From NCBI GenBank assembly GCA_037951105.1, contig JBAMJV010005476.1:1-64000 (forward strand): 64,000 bases of DNA, in the 5' to 3' direction. Within the stretch, counting starts at the first letter, position 1, and every line of letters starts with the position of its first letter. This document shows positions 32,839 through 44,694 of the stretch, in pieces. The notes beneath the pieces were generated by a model. The model saw only the letters and a list, made by a program, of their open reading frames with translations. It searched no databases and was not told the origin of the DNA. Made by a program: the position numbers and the translations under genes. The stretch is from Echinarachnius parma (lineage: Eukaryota > Echinodermata > Echinoidea > Clypeasteroida > Echinarachniidae).

Positions 32839-33470
32839 AGGGACAGGTCCACTTTTACAAAACGTCTGAACAGCTTTCAGTTGACGGATGGGGATCAATG
32901 TAACACGCAAAAAAAAAATCAGAATGAACAGCCCTCTAATTTGGATTCTACGAATGAAAAACGAATGCGTCCCTCCATTTAAACTATATATCGGTCAATA
33001 AAGGAGTTCAACTGATTTAGCATAATATTACAACAATATAGTACTAATTCTCGTAAAGGTATTGTGAAGCCGACATTTGTTAACGTATGTCACGGAAAAA
33101 GATCTCAAAAAGAAAGAATATATAATTACATGTAGTCAGTTTAAGCGATGTTTGGGTATTTTGCTTGGTAAACGCTCACACATTAGTACTTATGCACGGG
33201 TCACGTAGCTAGCGCGGGTCACGTAGGGGTCATGCATACCGATCTGGCACTCCGTGAAATCTATGTACGAACTTACTCACCGGCCGAAAATACGTATGTA
33301 CCTAATTAACCGACGTCCCTCAGTTTATTCAGTTTTAGGTCTATAACTCCACGAAAAAGTGATTTCAAGCCCTAATTTTTTCAGTCATGCTATTAAATGA
33401 CATTTCCTTTCATATAAGACAATAACCTCGCAACTTTTAAATTTTGGCTTGCAAAAGTGGATCTCTCCCT
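32839..33470. mobile_element. TTAA MITE abutting another
   Basis: Starts AGGGACAGGTCCACTTTT and ends AAAAGTGGATCTCTCCCT, TTAA on both sides (32835-32838, 33471-33474). The right TTAA is directly followed by the start of the next element. Confidence 0.8.
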
Positions 33471-33474
33471 TTAA

Positions 33475-34247
33475 CCCTATATAGCCCGGGGGGGGGCTAA
33501 AATGGCCCCCCCCTCTACATTTTCCGCGATAATTTTTCAACGCGAAAACAATTTACGCTGAAATTTCATGACTTTTTTCTATTGGGTCTTGCGCATCTTT
33601 TGAAATAAATTTTTTGAAAATCGGACCTACCGTTACAAAGTCACGTGACCTTTTGTCTATGCATGTCAGCCCGAAAATTGCTAAATTTTGTGATTTGTGT
33701 ACAAAACATATGGAAATATCAGTTTTCATAAAAAGAGATATATCATTGGTTATTTGGTCTTGTTTACATTTTAGTTGTTTGTTTTGGGGTTCATAGTAGT
33801 TGATTTATCTTTAGAAATAAAATAAACAACAAAAACAATAAAATACATAAGCTAAAAAAACAAAGAAATACATAAGAAATTATAAAAACAATAGAAAACA
33901 TAAGGAAGAACCTGGCTCTTCCAATTTTTGTGTTGTATTATTGTTCCAAATGGTCTAAAGAACATATGTAGTGAAAACCAATGTTCAATTATGAAGATTA
34001 TATGATTTATGGCTAAAAATATGAATTTTATGACCATATTGGCATAAATTACCATAAATTACCATAATTATGCAAATTAATGCATTTTTCAAAAATTTTA
34101 AAATTACCATTGTATTCTATACACTTCACTTAACATGCGTGCAAATTTTCGCGGCGAACGGCCGCTTCGCGACTGAGATCTTAGGGGGGGGCCAAATTAG
34201 CCCCCCCCCGGGCTATGCATTTTCAAAATAGCCCGGGCTATATAGGG
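33475..34247. mobile_element. TTAA element with G/C-tract subtermini, copy 1
   Basis: Ends CCCTATATAGCCCGGG and CCCGGGCTATATAGGG, flanked by TTAA (33471-33474, 34248-34251). Just inside are GGGGGG...TGGCCCCC and its mirror. The core with GTCACGTGACCTTTTG and TTTTGTGATTTGTGTACAAA resembles parts of the element at 5591-7575. The interrupted element at 50049-54844 is a relative. Confidence 0.85.
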
Positions 34248-34251
34248 TTAA

Positions 34252-35024
34252 GGCAAAATTTATCATTGTTTTCCTCTACAAATTGGCAACTCCTAATTTT
34301 GTTTGACCTTTTAATGGCATAAAACTAAGTGGGAAATATTTAGTAATTACAATTTAAGACAAATATGAAGTGACTTTCTGCAAAGTTGCCAATTTGAATG
34401 CCAAAATCTGTTTTTAAACTATCACAATGTGTTGCCAATTTAAGGATTTTTCTAAATTATAGCGATCTATGCAATAATAAAAATCATTACAAAATAACTA
34501 AAGCAGGCAGAGTAACAAAATAGAGAGATGTATGCTCTTTCTCCTGGTATACATTATATAACTTTTTTATCTTCTTGCTGAAGTGTAGGACTACCAACCC
34601 ACAAATATGTGGGACTCCGTCCTTGATGGGTTAAGAGCTTCAAGGTTACAATGCTCTCTTATAACAAGGTTACTTTTCTGATAAGAGCTCTTTTGAGAAT
34701 GTTTGGTTTCCCAGTATAAAAAGAAACCTGATATAACAAGCTTTTATCATGGATCCAAACTCCCCATGATAGCGAAGTTCCACTGTAACCTTTTCTTACT
34801 GCCAGATGTGTTTTATTTCCATTGGCTCAAAATTGTCTTCAGTGGCTCATCACTAGTCCAAGATCATAAAGACATACATTGTAAATTGCCAACAATTTCA
34901 GGGATAGTCCTACCTATTAAACATATTTCACTGGAATGTCAAGAGTGGAGGCTAACATATAAATGTACTATTTCTTTGCAAAATGTATTTAATTAGTTGT
35001 ATTTTGGGTTTTCTTTTCGGGCAG
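34252..35024. other. End of CECR2 intron 12
   Basis: AT-rich, apparently single-copy intron with no supported feature before the terminal exon acceptor (CTTTTCGGGCAG). Confidence 0.5.
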
Positions 35025-35120
35025 ATGGCTAGCAGCAACTCTTACTTTGCCGGCCAAGCTCCACATCCACAAAGCTACCACTCTATGAACCCATCTCATG
35101 TACCAGGCTACAGGCGGTGA
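35025..35120 (+). CDS. CECR2: CECR2 terminal exon 13
   Basis: Phase 0 continuation of exon 12: MASSNSYFAGQAPHPQSYHS, then MNPSHVPGYRR and a TGA at 35118. The Tyr/Pro/His composition matches the tail. The last 14 codons are the first unit of an 89-bp tandem repeat that continues for about 730 bp, so the stop lies inside the repeat and the present C-terminus may be a product of the repeat expansion. The true stop could lie elsewhere if an alternative last exon exists. Confidence 0.75.
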   Translation: MASSNSYFAGQAPHPQSYHSMNPSHVPGYRR

Positions 35121-35860
35121 TTGGTATACTGCCTCCAGAGAAATGGTACCAGTCACAGCACCTCTACCATTCTATGAACCCATCTCATGTACCGGGCTAC
35201 AGGCGGTGATTAGTATACTGCCTCAAGAGAAATGGTTCCAGTCACAGCACCTCTACCATTCTATAAACCCATCTCGTGTACCAGGCTACAGTCGGTGATT
35301 GGTATACTGCCTCCAGAGAAATGGTACCAGTCGCAGCACCTCTACCATTCTATAAACCCATCTCATGTACCAGGCTACAGGCGGTGATTGGTATACTGCC
35401 TCCAGAGAAATGGTTCCAGTCAAAGCACCTCTACCATTCTATAAACCCATCTCATGTACCAGGCTACAGGCGGTGATTGGTATACTGCCTCCAGAGAAAT
35501 GGTTCCAGTCAAAGCACCTCTACCACTCTGTAACCCATCTCATGTACCAGGCTACAGGCGGTGATTGGTATACTGCCTCCAGAGAAATGGTACCAGTCAT
35601 AGCACGTCTACCACTCTATGAACCCATCTCATGTACAGGGCTACAGGCGATGTTGGGTTACTGCCTCCAGAGAAATGGTACCAGTCATAGCACGTCTACC
35701 ACTCTATGAACCCATCTCATGTACCGGGCTACAGGCGGTGATTGGTATACTGCCTCCAGAGAAATGGTTCCAGTCAAAGCACCTCTACCATTCTATGAAC
35801 CCATCTCATGTACCAGGCTACAGGCGATGTTGGGTTACTGTTTCCAGAAAAATGGTACCA
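35075..35860 (+). repeat. 89-bp tandem repeat, about nine units, over CECR2 stop and 3' UTR
   Basis: Unit contains ACCCATCTCATGTACCAGG, CTACAGGCGGTGATTGG and TCCAGAGAAATGGTACCAG. Period is 89 bp (one 88-bp unit), with start points near 35098, 35187, 35276, 35365, 35454, 35542, 35631, 35719 and 35808. Units differ by few substitutions. Reading frames here are repeat translations. Confidence 0.9.
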
Positions 35861-35957
35861 ATAAAATGCAGTCTCTTAATCCATCACATCATTCAGTTTG
35901 CCGAGAAAAACAAAAAACTAATCTCCCTCAATGATTTTTCATGGAATGATTAGTAGA

Positions 35958-35963
35958 AATAAA
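35958..35963 (+). terminator. Possible CECR2 polyadenylation signal
   Basis: First AATAAA after the tandem repeat, about 840 bp past the stop. AT-rich sequence makes chance hits common, so support is weak. Confidence 0.3.
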
Positions 35964-36170
35964 AAATCATTTCTGTTTCTGCTTTCAGAGCCATTTTAGT
36001 AGGTTCTGTTCTATCGGCCGACACCCAGAGAGTTGAATTAACAGGAATACAGAGTGTCCCAGATAAAACGAAACCGGATTTCATGGCAGAAATTTTCTGT
36101 CATAATGAATAATTTCTTTGATGAGATATACATGAATGAAAAGCTCTGATTTTCTTCTTTCATTTGATGT

Positions 36171-36802
36171 ACAACTTATGGCACATAATTCACGCATGAC
36201 TAAACTAGAACAATGGAAATTGGTGTTACCAAAATTCCATTTGCACGCAGAAATTGCAGGTTTGGGTGAGTTTTTAGGGTAGTAAACGTACTTATTTTGA
36301 AAAGGGACAAACACCGCATAAAAATTCATATTTGTATCTTTTATATAACACCTCGTGATTAAAAAATAAATGATTTATGCCAGAGAAAGATTACAATGCT
36401 TGATTTCAGCCCAAATGAGTAACTTTCCTGATCTAGCATGTTTCCCATGTTTTCCCTGATTCCCATGTTTGTGTAAGTTCACTCATGCATCAACTCCATT
36501 GTCAGCTGCTAAGTCAGGAAAGCTGAGTGACTTTTTACTCAACTATCTACTCATTTGGGCAGAAATCAGGCATGTTTTCATTGTACTTGTCCTCTGGCAT
36601 ACATCGTTTATTTTTGGTGCATGAGGTGTCATATAAAAGATAAAAATATGAATTTGTATGCAGTCTTTGTCCTTTTTCAAAATTTACGTTTACTACCCTA
36701 AAAACTCACACAAACTTGCAATTTATGCGTGCAAATGGAATTTTGGTAACACCAATTTCTATTGTTTTAATTCAGTCATACGTGAACTATGTGCCATACG
36801 TT
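36171..36802. mobile_element. Foldback element, about 270-bp arms
   Basis: Left arm 36171 to about 36440 and right arm about 36540-36802 are inverted copies, sharing for instance ACCAAAATTCCATTTGCACG and its complement. Loop about 100 bp. No clear target duplication. Confidence 0.8.
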
Positions 36803-37340
36803 AAAACGGAACCAGAATAGACCTTCGACTTAGCAACGGTCGGACTTATTATGCGAGTCGTATGTAATCTTGATTATCGTTTCTTTAATTATTGAATAGG
36901 AACATACTCATTCGAACATACATACATACTTGCCGATAATGAATTAGCTTTCAATAATGTATCAATAATTATTTTATATTCAAGTTTCAACTGTAATGAG
37001 CAATATCTGGATGTTTTTTAGTACTGTACATACAATTTGTTCTTCTTTAAGAATATCTTATCTGTTAATTCTATAGGACAGTCAATTTTAAGCGCTGCTG
37101 TACATTCTAAGGGACATTTGCCTTGAATTTAAGAATACATTAAATAGTTACACTCGCACATGAACTTTCTTCCTATACACCAAGCACCTTCTGTAATTAA
37201 CCCAATCCAGGATGAGAACTTTTTCAAGGCAAAATTGATCATTATTTTCCTTGTCAAATTGGCAACTCCCAATTGTTTGGATTCCTTTAATTCCTTTAAT
37301 TTGAAAAAAAAACATGTTTTAAATCTTGCCATGGTTCAGG

Positions 37341-37510
37341 TGTATTCTGAAAACGATTTTAAGATAAAATTTATTGTATCTACGTCATATTTACGTCACT
37401 AAAATATATTTTAGCAAATCGCTATTCCTTAAGTACATTTTAATATTTTAGTGACGTAGATATGACGTAGATACAATAACTTTTAACTTAAAATCGTTTT
37501 CAGAATACAC
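37341..37510. repeat. Inverted repeat, about 70-bp arms
   Basis: TGTATTCTGAAAACGATTTT at the left is mirrored at the right end; both arms carry ATTGTATCTACGTCATAT and ACGTCACTAAAATAT. Small palindromic MITE. Confidence 0.8.
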
Positions 37511-37681
37511 CCCCAGATTCGCAATTGTTTCTACTGTATGTCCCAGTCACACCTTTCTGTAAAGTGTTGCTGTAAGAGCCACATAATGCTATTTTCTTGA
37601 AATGTGATGAAATGCGGCTATTTCTATGGCAACTATTGCATCTACAATGTGGACAATACGTGGTACGTTCATTAAAGCCCT

Positions 37682-37995
37682 GGGGAGTGTTTCACAAAGA
37701 TCCTAAGTTGAACTTAACTCTTGAGTTGGACTTACAAATTATGGTAAGCCATTTGTAGCCTTGGAATAAAATATATTCATAAGCAAATATGCAAGTATTT
37801 TAGACTTTTCATAAATTGTATGTCAATAACATGAAATCCTCTTGATAGTAGAAAATATTAATGATTTCAATCAACATTTTATGCCTTTTAAAAGAACTGT
37901 TACAAAAATTGTGTAGAGAAACTAATGGCTTTCCATAATTTTTAAGTCCAACTTAGATTTAAGTTCAACTTAGGATCTTTGTGAAACACCCCCCT
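37682..37995. mobile_element. MITE family 2, copy 1
   Basis: Ends GGGGAGTGTTTCACAAAGAT and ATCTTTGTGAAACACCCCCC, with inner CCTAAGTTGAACTTAA inverted. Related copy at 41585-41907. Confidence 0.8.
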
Positions 37996-38571
37996 GATCA
38001 CAATGGACCCACAACAGGTTCACGACTTCTTCTGCGATGTTGTACAATAGACGCACAACAGTCATACAAATAAATTGGTGCCATGGCTTGAAATTCGGAC
38101 TACCTTATTTTATGCCAAGACAGATCCCCATTTTTGTTGTGCTGGTGTCGTGATAACATCATACGACAATCATACAACATTCATGCGAACGTCATTAACG
38201 TGTTGTGGATGCTACAAGTTTGGTGTCGTACGATAGACCTGCGACACAACCACAAAATTGCCTGACTTCACTCTCTGTTCCTGTCGTGAAAGCTCAATTT
38301 CATTGTGACCACTTCCACGACAACTTCTCATGTCGTACAAAATTTAACCATGACAGAAAAATGTACATTTCGTACGACAGAATCATCGTGGGTTTCATTG
38401 TGACCAGAGATTTAGTCAAAGCTGAAATTCCCAAATTTTCAAAATCAAGGCTCTCTGATTACGCGGTGTTTATTATGCCAGTGTAAACATGTGGTGGCAT
38501 GAAATATAAATTTCTAATTTTATATGGCCCTAACGGCAATGCTTTACTGGAGGAATGACTAGCATAGCTGC

Positions 38572-38954
38572 CAACTGTTACAAAAAATTTGTAATTGTTA
38601 CGAATTTCCCACCCTCTTTACGAAATTACGAATACTCCTTCTATTATTACGAATAAACAAATTTTAAAAAGATTTTCTTTTTTTCTTCTTTTCGTTTTCA
38701 CGTTTTTAAACGTATAGAGACAACGTTTAAACGTAAATCTGACCAAATCATACCTAGTAATTGTGCAAATATTATGAAAAATAGGGCCATGGTCATGGAC
38801 GCAATGGACTTCGCGCTTCACGCTCCAGGGCCCTAAAGCGGGCCCTGGACCCAGGCTAAAGGGACTTCGCGCTCGTGATGTGCGCTTCGCACACATGATA
38901 TTCAGTTTTGCTTAAATGTTACTAATTTAAAATTACAAATGTTGGCAGCTATGC
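38572..38954. mobile_element. Element with GCATAGCTGCCAAC ends
   Basis: GCATAGCTGCCAAC at 38572 and GTTGGCAGCTATGC ending at 38954. Holds AATTACGAAT-type repeats and, at 38824-38870, a GC-rich module that recurs at 39091-39138. Confidence 0.7.
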
Positions 38955-39090
38955 ATTAGTAGTGACCTATTTTGAACAATCATTGAGGTCAAAATAAGCA
39001 GCTTGATTATTTTTAAATATATTTTTTAGGGTATATGATTCCCAAAATAGGCTCAGATTGCACCAAAGAGCATCTGGAACCCCAGAGCTT

Positions 39091-39138
39091 CCAGGGCCCT
39101 AAAGCGGGCCCTGGACCCCGGCTAAAGGGACTTCGCGC
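39091..39138. repeat. GC-rich module shared with 38824-38870
   Basis: Both sites read CCAGGGCCCTAAAGCGGGCC and continue through GGCTAAAGGGACTTCGCGC with about one mismatch, while surrounding sequence differs. Confidence 0.75.
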
Positions 39139-40185
39139 GCATTATTTTGAGTCTCCACAGATTTTCAGGCCCTGGAGCCATTTGACACTGGCATCCCTGA
39201 TAATTTTATCGCCATTACAAAATTGTGCATTGCCTTGTACTTGCTTTCACCCTTTCATAAGAAATTGCATTCATTTGGACTTCAGAATTAGCTTTTGACT
39301 ATGGCAAATGTGAATTTCTATGGGTTAAAAACAAGGAAAGAAAACCACAATATACCTTTACTTAAAAGAAAACCAAACTGCATTTTTGCCTACTGTTACT
39401 GACATAGCAGCAGAATGTCTAACAGCCGTCACATAACTCACTTGTGTTAGTGCACGCATAGATGATGTGGCATGCGTTAACTGTTGGAAACACTGCAGCC
39501 TCCAGTGGTCAGCCAAAACATATACTATTATTGGGTGGTCTTTAAAACATTGATTATTTCTATCAGGGATTCCCATGGGGAAAAATATGACTAGAAGTGA
39601 CAGGAACAGTATTTTAAAGTGAAAATGGCAGCGTTAGGCTTCTCTATAAGCCAATGCATGTATTCAACTTACAAGGTTGACTGTGTAAAGAAATTATTTT
39701 AAAAAGCGATAAAAAAGATTTCTTCAAAATTGATATGTACGTACATTGTATGTCAGGTATTATATCTGATAGTCTTTAAGTAATTTGTATACATATTTTG
39801 TATTTTGTATAAAAAGTGTTTTAATTGTATTTATACGCAGATTTGAACTTTGAACTTGGGGTTTTGTATTTATATGAAGTGGACATGTGTCATTTGTACA
39901 TTCTTACGCAACATATTTATTTAATAATTATTATTATCGTAAGAATATTTGGAAAATTATGATGTAGGAAACAGCATATTACATGTATGTTTGAAGATTA
40001 GACCTTTTAAATGTTTGTTTAGGCACACTAAGGTATATAAAAGAACAAATTCTAGGTATTAGAAACCGGTATCTACGCACTATGTATAAAGAAACTTGCA
40101 TACTTGCCGATGGGATTGCCAATTATAGACAATTGCATAGCCATGCATGGGTCAAAGAGCCAATATTTGTCACATAAATAAAAAA

Positions 40186-40640
40186 TGAGCGGAAAAATTG
40201 GGGCTTCGCCGGAAATTGAACCCGAGACTTCCGGATTGCATGACCCATGCTCTTACCATTAAACCACAAAGACAGGTGGTACTTACCATGAACTCTTATC
40301 AATGCACGTGCTAGTGAGAAGTTACAATGTATATAATGTACATGTTATGGCCCGGTCAGATATCAACGGATAGCGGAAACGAATGCCCAACGAATAGAAA
40401 ATTTGCGAAATGAAATTATCCGGTGATGAAAGTCGTCTCCATTGCTTTATGTACAAAACATAGAACAACGTACAATCACCGGACAAGGAACGGACAAGAA
40501 ACGCATACGAATGGAGACGAACGGATGGAAAATTTAGCTCTCTGTTTGACGTCCGTTTACGCAAGCCGTTGATATGTGACCGGGCTATAAAACTGACACA
40601 AACCCAAAGGATATGAAATCATCTTGGGGAAAGTGTGAGG
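40186..40640 (-). mobile_element. tRNA-related SINE-like copy, split by a MITE
   Basis: On the minus strand a tRNA-like stretch shows a box A-like TGGTTTAATGGTAAGAGC and box B-like GGGTTCAATTTCC. The rest (GGTGGTACTTACC and AACTGACACAAACCCAAAGG) matches the copy at 60150-60345, but is interrupted at 40346-40587. Too degenerate to be a tRNA gene. Confidence 0.7.
40346..40587. mobile_element. MITE with TA target site, inside SINE-like copy
   Basis: Inverted ends (T)GGCCCGGTCAGATATCAACG and CGTTGATATGTGACCGGGC(TA), flanked by TA. TA duplication suggests a mariner-type or Harbinger-type origin. Comparison with the intact SINE-like copy at 60150 marks it as an insertion. Confidence 0.75.
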
Positions 40641-41070
40641 GAACCACACAAAGTGATGCAGCTCTTTTTTTTTCCCCAACACAAAATTTTAGCACCCACT
40701 GCCGATCATATTCTTCTCTAATTTATACAGTACCATCTAAGATATGAGATAAGTGACCGGCTCTTGCAAAATAAGGCCCTTGTCTCAAAAGAAAAGAAGA
40801 AAGAAAAAAAAAAATCAAAATTGAGATGTGTATACTAATTGGAAGGACTCAAAAGCTTTCATTTAATTTTAAAAAATAATTAAATAATCATGACAAATTT
40901 ACAACATTTGGTATAATTACAGTCACTTTAATTTTTGCTGATGCATGAGAATGAATGCAAGTTTTCATGTTAACCCCTTCAGGACTGGTCCCAAAAATAT
41001 TCGGGCTTGGGTCTATGGAGAATACATGACGTTATACCAAAATCAATCCGTCTTGAACGCAACGGGTTAA

Positions 41071-41319
41071 AGGGATAAAATTCCACCAAGCCTACTTAGA
41101 ACTCTAGCAGTTCTCACATACCTCTTTGTATTCTTACTACCAATAGAACCGGTTTCTGTTTTCTGTATTTTTCTCTTTTGTTATAAAGATTTGTATGATT
41201 GAAGTGTTCTGATTTTAAAATCTCTAGTGGAGAACTTGAATTGTATACAGAGTCATTGCAACACATTTTATCAACCCTTCGTCAATTTTTGCACATGTCA
41301 ATAAAGTTACTAGATCCCT
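41071..41319. mobile_element. TTAA MITE family 1, copy 2
   Basis: Starts AGGGATAAAATTCCACC, ends GTTACTAGATCCCT, TTAA at 41067-41070 and 41320-41323. Same family as 24130-24416. Confidence 0.8.
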
Positions 41320-41584
41320 TTAAAATGCAATTTCTGCAAAAAAACACGAGTTGCTGATAATTTAAGGAACTAATTTTGCCAGAGCCGTTCACTTCCATGT
41401 ATGTGTAGTTTTAAAATGTAATTTATACGCTGATCATGATTTTGTTTTATTTGTATGAAACCAATAGTGAGATGAATGTTCATGCTAATGTTTTATAAAA
41501 CTAGTGTTTAGCTTCCTTATGATCTTGATCTTGATGGTGTAATTGAACAGCCCCAACTGGAACAACACTCAACGTGTTATCCCT

Positions 41585-41907
41585 GGGGGTGTTTCAGAAA
41601 GATTCAAAGTTAAACTTAACTCTAAGTTGGACCTAACTATTATGGAAAGCCGCAAGTTTCTTTGTAAAATTGTTGGAACAGTTCTTTTAAAAGGCGTACA
41701 TTTTGATTGAAATCAGTAATATTTTTTATTTTCAAGGAGCCTTGGAGTTATTGATATATAATAAATTTGTGTTGGAAGTTTCAAATACTTGTATTTTTTG
41801 TTTTGCTTTCGAATATGTTTTATTCCAAGGCTACAAATGGCTTTCCATAATTGCTAGGTCCAACTTTAGAGTTAAGTCCAACTTAGAATCTTTGTGAAAC
41901 AACCCCC
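41585..41907. mobile_element. MITE family 2, copy 2
   Basis: Ends GGGGGTGTTTCAGAAAGATT and AATCTTTGTGAAACAACCCCC with inner GTTGGACCTAA inversion, as at 37682-37995. Confidence 0.8.
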
Positions 41908-42515
41908 TCTCATAACAGGTCTTGCAGTTAGTACCCTAAATGTATGTATCATACGTGTTCTAGTGCCATAAGAAATTGAAGTGTACAGAAAAGTACATGC
42001 AAAAGTAATGGATGTCTCTTTATTTAATGTACTGTATATTACAAGTATGTAGGAGTGCCTGTTCAAATTTTAAACATATTTATACGTAAAACATTGTACA
42101 GTTTCTAGCTTTTTGTAGCGTATTTAAAAAAAGAGGAAACAATTTGTGACTAGGAGATATTTGTGATATTCAAGTAATTTGTAAGTGTTATTTTTCTCAA
42201 TAGAAATTATTTATGTATTTCATGCATCATATGATAGTAATAATGAGTCATAAAAACGATAATAATAGTAATAATAGAATATTGATGTTATGTTGATGTA
42301 ACGTTTTGGTACATGTGATAAACGAGACATTGTCGTATGTCGGCAATATTGTACTTTGTAAATATTTGTCAGTTTCGTTGTTTTTTGGGGGGTTTCTAGC
42401 GCATTTAAAGCTAAAAAGCATCACTGGGCAAGTTACTGAGACCAACTCTATTGGCCAAACTAATTGATCATCATAACAAAATATTGATATTTCCATTATT
42501 AGTGATATCCAAGAG

Positions 42516-42667
42516 CAGTGGCGTAGCGTGGTCGGACTGATTGGGGGGGGGGGGGGGGGGGAGCACGCAAAATTATTTGGGGGGGCACACCTTATGTATT
42601 TCTTTGTTTTTACAAAAAATGTCCCCTTATGTTTTCTATTGTTTTTTCCAAATTATTGGTGGGCACG

Positions 42668-42698
<31 letters not shown>

Positions 42699-42713
42699 GT
42701 CACTACGCCACTG
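42516..42713. mobile_element. hAT-like MITE with G- and C-tracts
   Basis: Ends CAGTGGCGTAGCG and CACTACGCCACTG. The 8-bp flanks TCCAAGAG and CCCAAGAG differ at one base. A G-run (42543-42561) and a C-run (about 42672-42698) sit just inside the two ends, so the element could fold into a very stable hairpin. Confidence 0.85.
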
Positions 42714-42932
42714 CCCAAGAGGATATATTAGAATAGATTTAACAGGAATTATGCACTTATCACTCAGTAACAGTAAGCAAAATTACCAGCGTTTGGTTTC
42801 TCTTGAAAGATAATTCCCAGATCTTTCGATCTATATACCTCACAAATTACACATCACTTTAGTTTTTACTATTCCATATTTCCACCTTATATTGAAACAA
42901 AAATATTTTAACTTTAATTGCATTATTAGTTA

Positions 42933-43150
42933 GATGAAGATGATGATGATGATGGTGATGGTGGTGATGGTGGTGTTGGCTGGTGATGATGATGATGTCG
43001 ATGATGATGATGATGATGTTGACGATGGTGATGGTGATGATGATGATGATGATTTTGATTATGATGGTGATGATGTCGATGATGATGTCGACGACGATGG
43101 TGATGATGATCGATGATGGTGGTGGTGGTGTTGATGGTTGGTGATGATTA
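42933..43150. repeat. GAT-type microsatellite
   Basis: Imperfect GATGATGAT / GGTGATGGTGGTGATG tract with GTCGATGATGATG inserts. Poly-Asp and poly-His frames here are not genes. Confidence 0.9.
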
Positions 43151-43379
43151 TCGTGATCATATATACAGAAAAGGGACAATAACATTGCAAGAAAGGAAAT
43201 TTATTTATTTGACCATGAATGAAAGAAATTAGAAATAATGTGGGGGGATGGAAGATGAAATTATACTTTATAACAAAATAACAATAAATATATTTACAAA
43301 GTGATCAATACAAATTAGCACAAGAACTAGAACAGGATTATTACCCCTATTGGGGTGGGCACACTTCAAAGGGACTTAG

Positions 43380-43773
43380 TAACATTGTCCAAATCCTCAA
43401 AATCCAATTGAAATTCTAGCGGTTCCCTCATACCTTGTTGTATTCTTATTTATATTAACAAAAAAAGCACGGAACAGGTTTTGGTTTTTTCAAATTTCCC
43501 TTTCGTTAAAAAGATATTTACGATTGAAGTGTTTTAGATGTCCAATTATCCAATGGATCGTCAGAACTGTGTACAGAGTGAGTGCAATGAGCCCGGGGCA
43601 ATGAGTTAGTGAATGTGACTTTGCATTTTTGCTCATTACTCGGCCATATAACGTCCATTTAACTTGAATTTTTCACACAATTAACACCCAGTGGACATAT
43701 CAGATAACAACAATATACATTGTATCAACCGCTCATCGCTTTTTGCACATGTCAACAAAGTTACTAGATCCCT
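43380..43773. mobile_element. TTAA MITE family 1, copy 3
   Basis: Starts AGGGACTTAGTAACATTGTC, ends GTTACTAGATCCCT. The right TTAA is intact at 43774; the left flank is TTCA, so one site has mutated. Same family as 24130-24416. Confidence 0.8.
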
Positions 43774-44040
43774 TTAACTATTTTCTTTATTTTGTCCATG
43801 TATTTTTGGGGCAAAACAAATTAAATTGGCCCACCCTTTTATCACCAGCACGGGCAGCACCCCCTCCCTTCCGATAGAGTTGGTAGGGCGTGAACTCTAT
43901 CAAACACGAATAAATCGTCACGAATAAATCCTGAATATTCATTCCCGCACTGCACTTTAAAATACAAAAAAAAGGAGAGGAAACTGTTGAATATTCATAA
44001 GGACATGTTGACGTCACACAATCTTTTGAAGCCAATTTTA

Positions 44041-44088
44041 CACGACTGTACAGCTGGCGATCAGGAGTTGTTCTGTGGAATTTTAGAG
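44041..44088 (+). other. SCYL2: Possible SCYL2 5' non-coding exon end
   Basis: Sequence ending TGGAATTTTAGAG is followed by a GTAAGA donor at 44089, and the first coding exon begins with an acceptor (TTTTTTTCAG at 44897). The transcription start is unknown. An inference from splice sites only. Confidence 0.35.
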
Positions 44089-44694
44089 GTAAGAAATAAT
44101 AAAACGATTACAAAAGTACACATTTTAAAAGGCATGTTCGGAGATATGGTTGTTAAGAGTCTCTAATATTTTAACCAATCGTTAAGAACCGAGCTAAATC
44201 TTGCCGAAACGGTAAGACTTCACTGGTTAATGTATTGTTAGGCCCCACGTATTGACATTTGTGTTGTGTGTGAATGAGTAAGGTTGTTCACGTCACTAGA
44301 CTTTACTTTTACGCTCGAAGTTTTCGGGCTTTAGTGTTATTTGACTAATTGTAACTAGATTATAGACTAGACTGTAGTAGAGTCTAGATCTTCTTGTGTA
44401 TGTTGTTAAAAAAAGAATTGGGATTGGAACACATTCATATATTGCGCAGCACTGACACTGACGGTGACACACAAATTGTTTTTATTTTTTTAAGACGTTT
44501 ACAACATTATTCCCGGCATAAAGGCTAAAGCCATAAGGCAGGCCTGCCATAAGTTGATTTTATAATTATAATCTTCCCTTTTTGTACAAGTTTAGTATAA
44601 GTCCTAGACTTAGTTATATATGTTGCAGAACATCAAATTATTTGATGACCCTGATAAATCAGAATCTGCAAGAATCTTCACTACTTCAGTATTA

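Larger units (their letters stand above)
35964..44040. other. Intergenic region between CECR2 and SCYL2
   Basis: No coding gene seen. Recognised contents are foldback elements (36171-36802, 37341-37510), a MITE pair (37682-37995, 41585-41907), an inverted-ended element (38572-38954), a SINE-like copy split by a MITE (40186-40640), two TTAA MITEs, a hAT-like MITE (42516-42713) and a GAT microsatellite (42933-43150). Confidence 0.65.

Noticed and set aside
35098-35953. Small + strand frames after the CECR2 stop
   Set aside because: They translate the 89-bp tandem repeat in shifting frames and carry no independent start or splice support.
40186-40270. tRNA gene on the minus strand
   Set aside because: Box-like sequences are present, but stems do not pair well and the sequence is embedded in a repeated SINE-like body.
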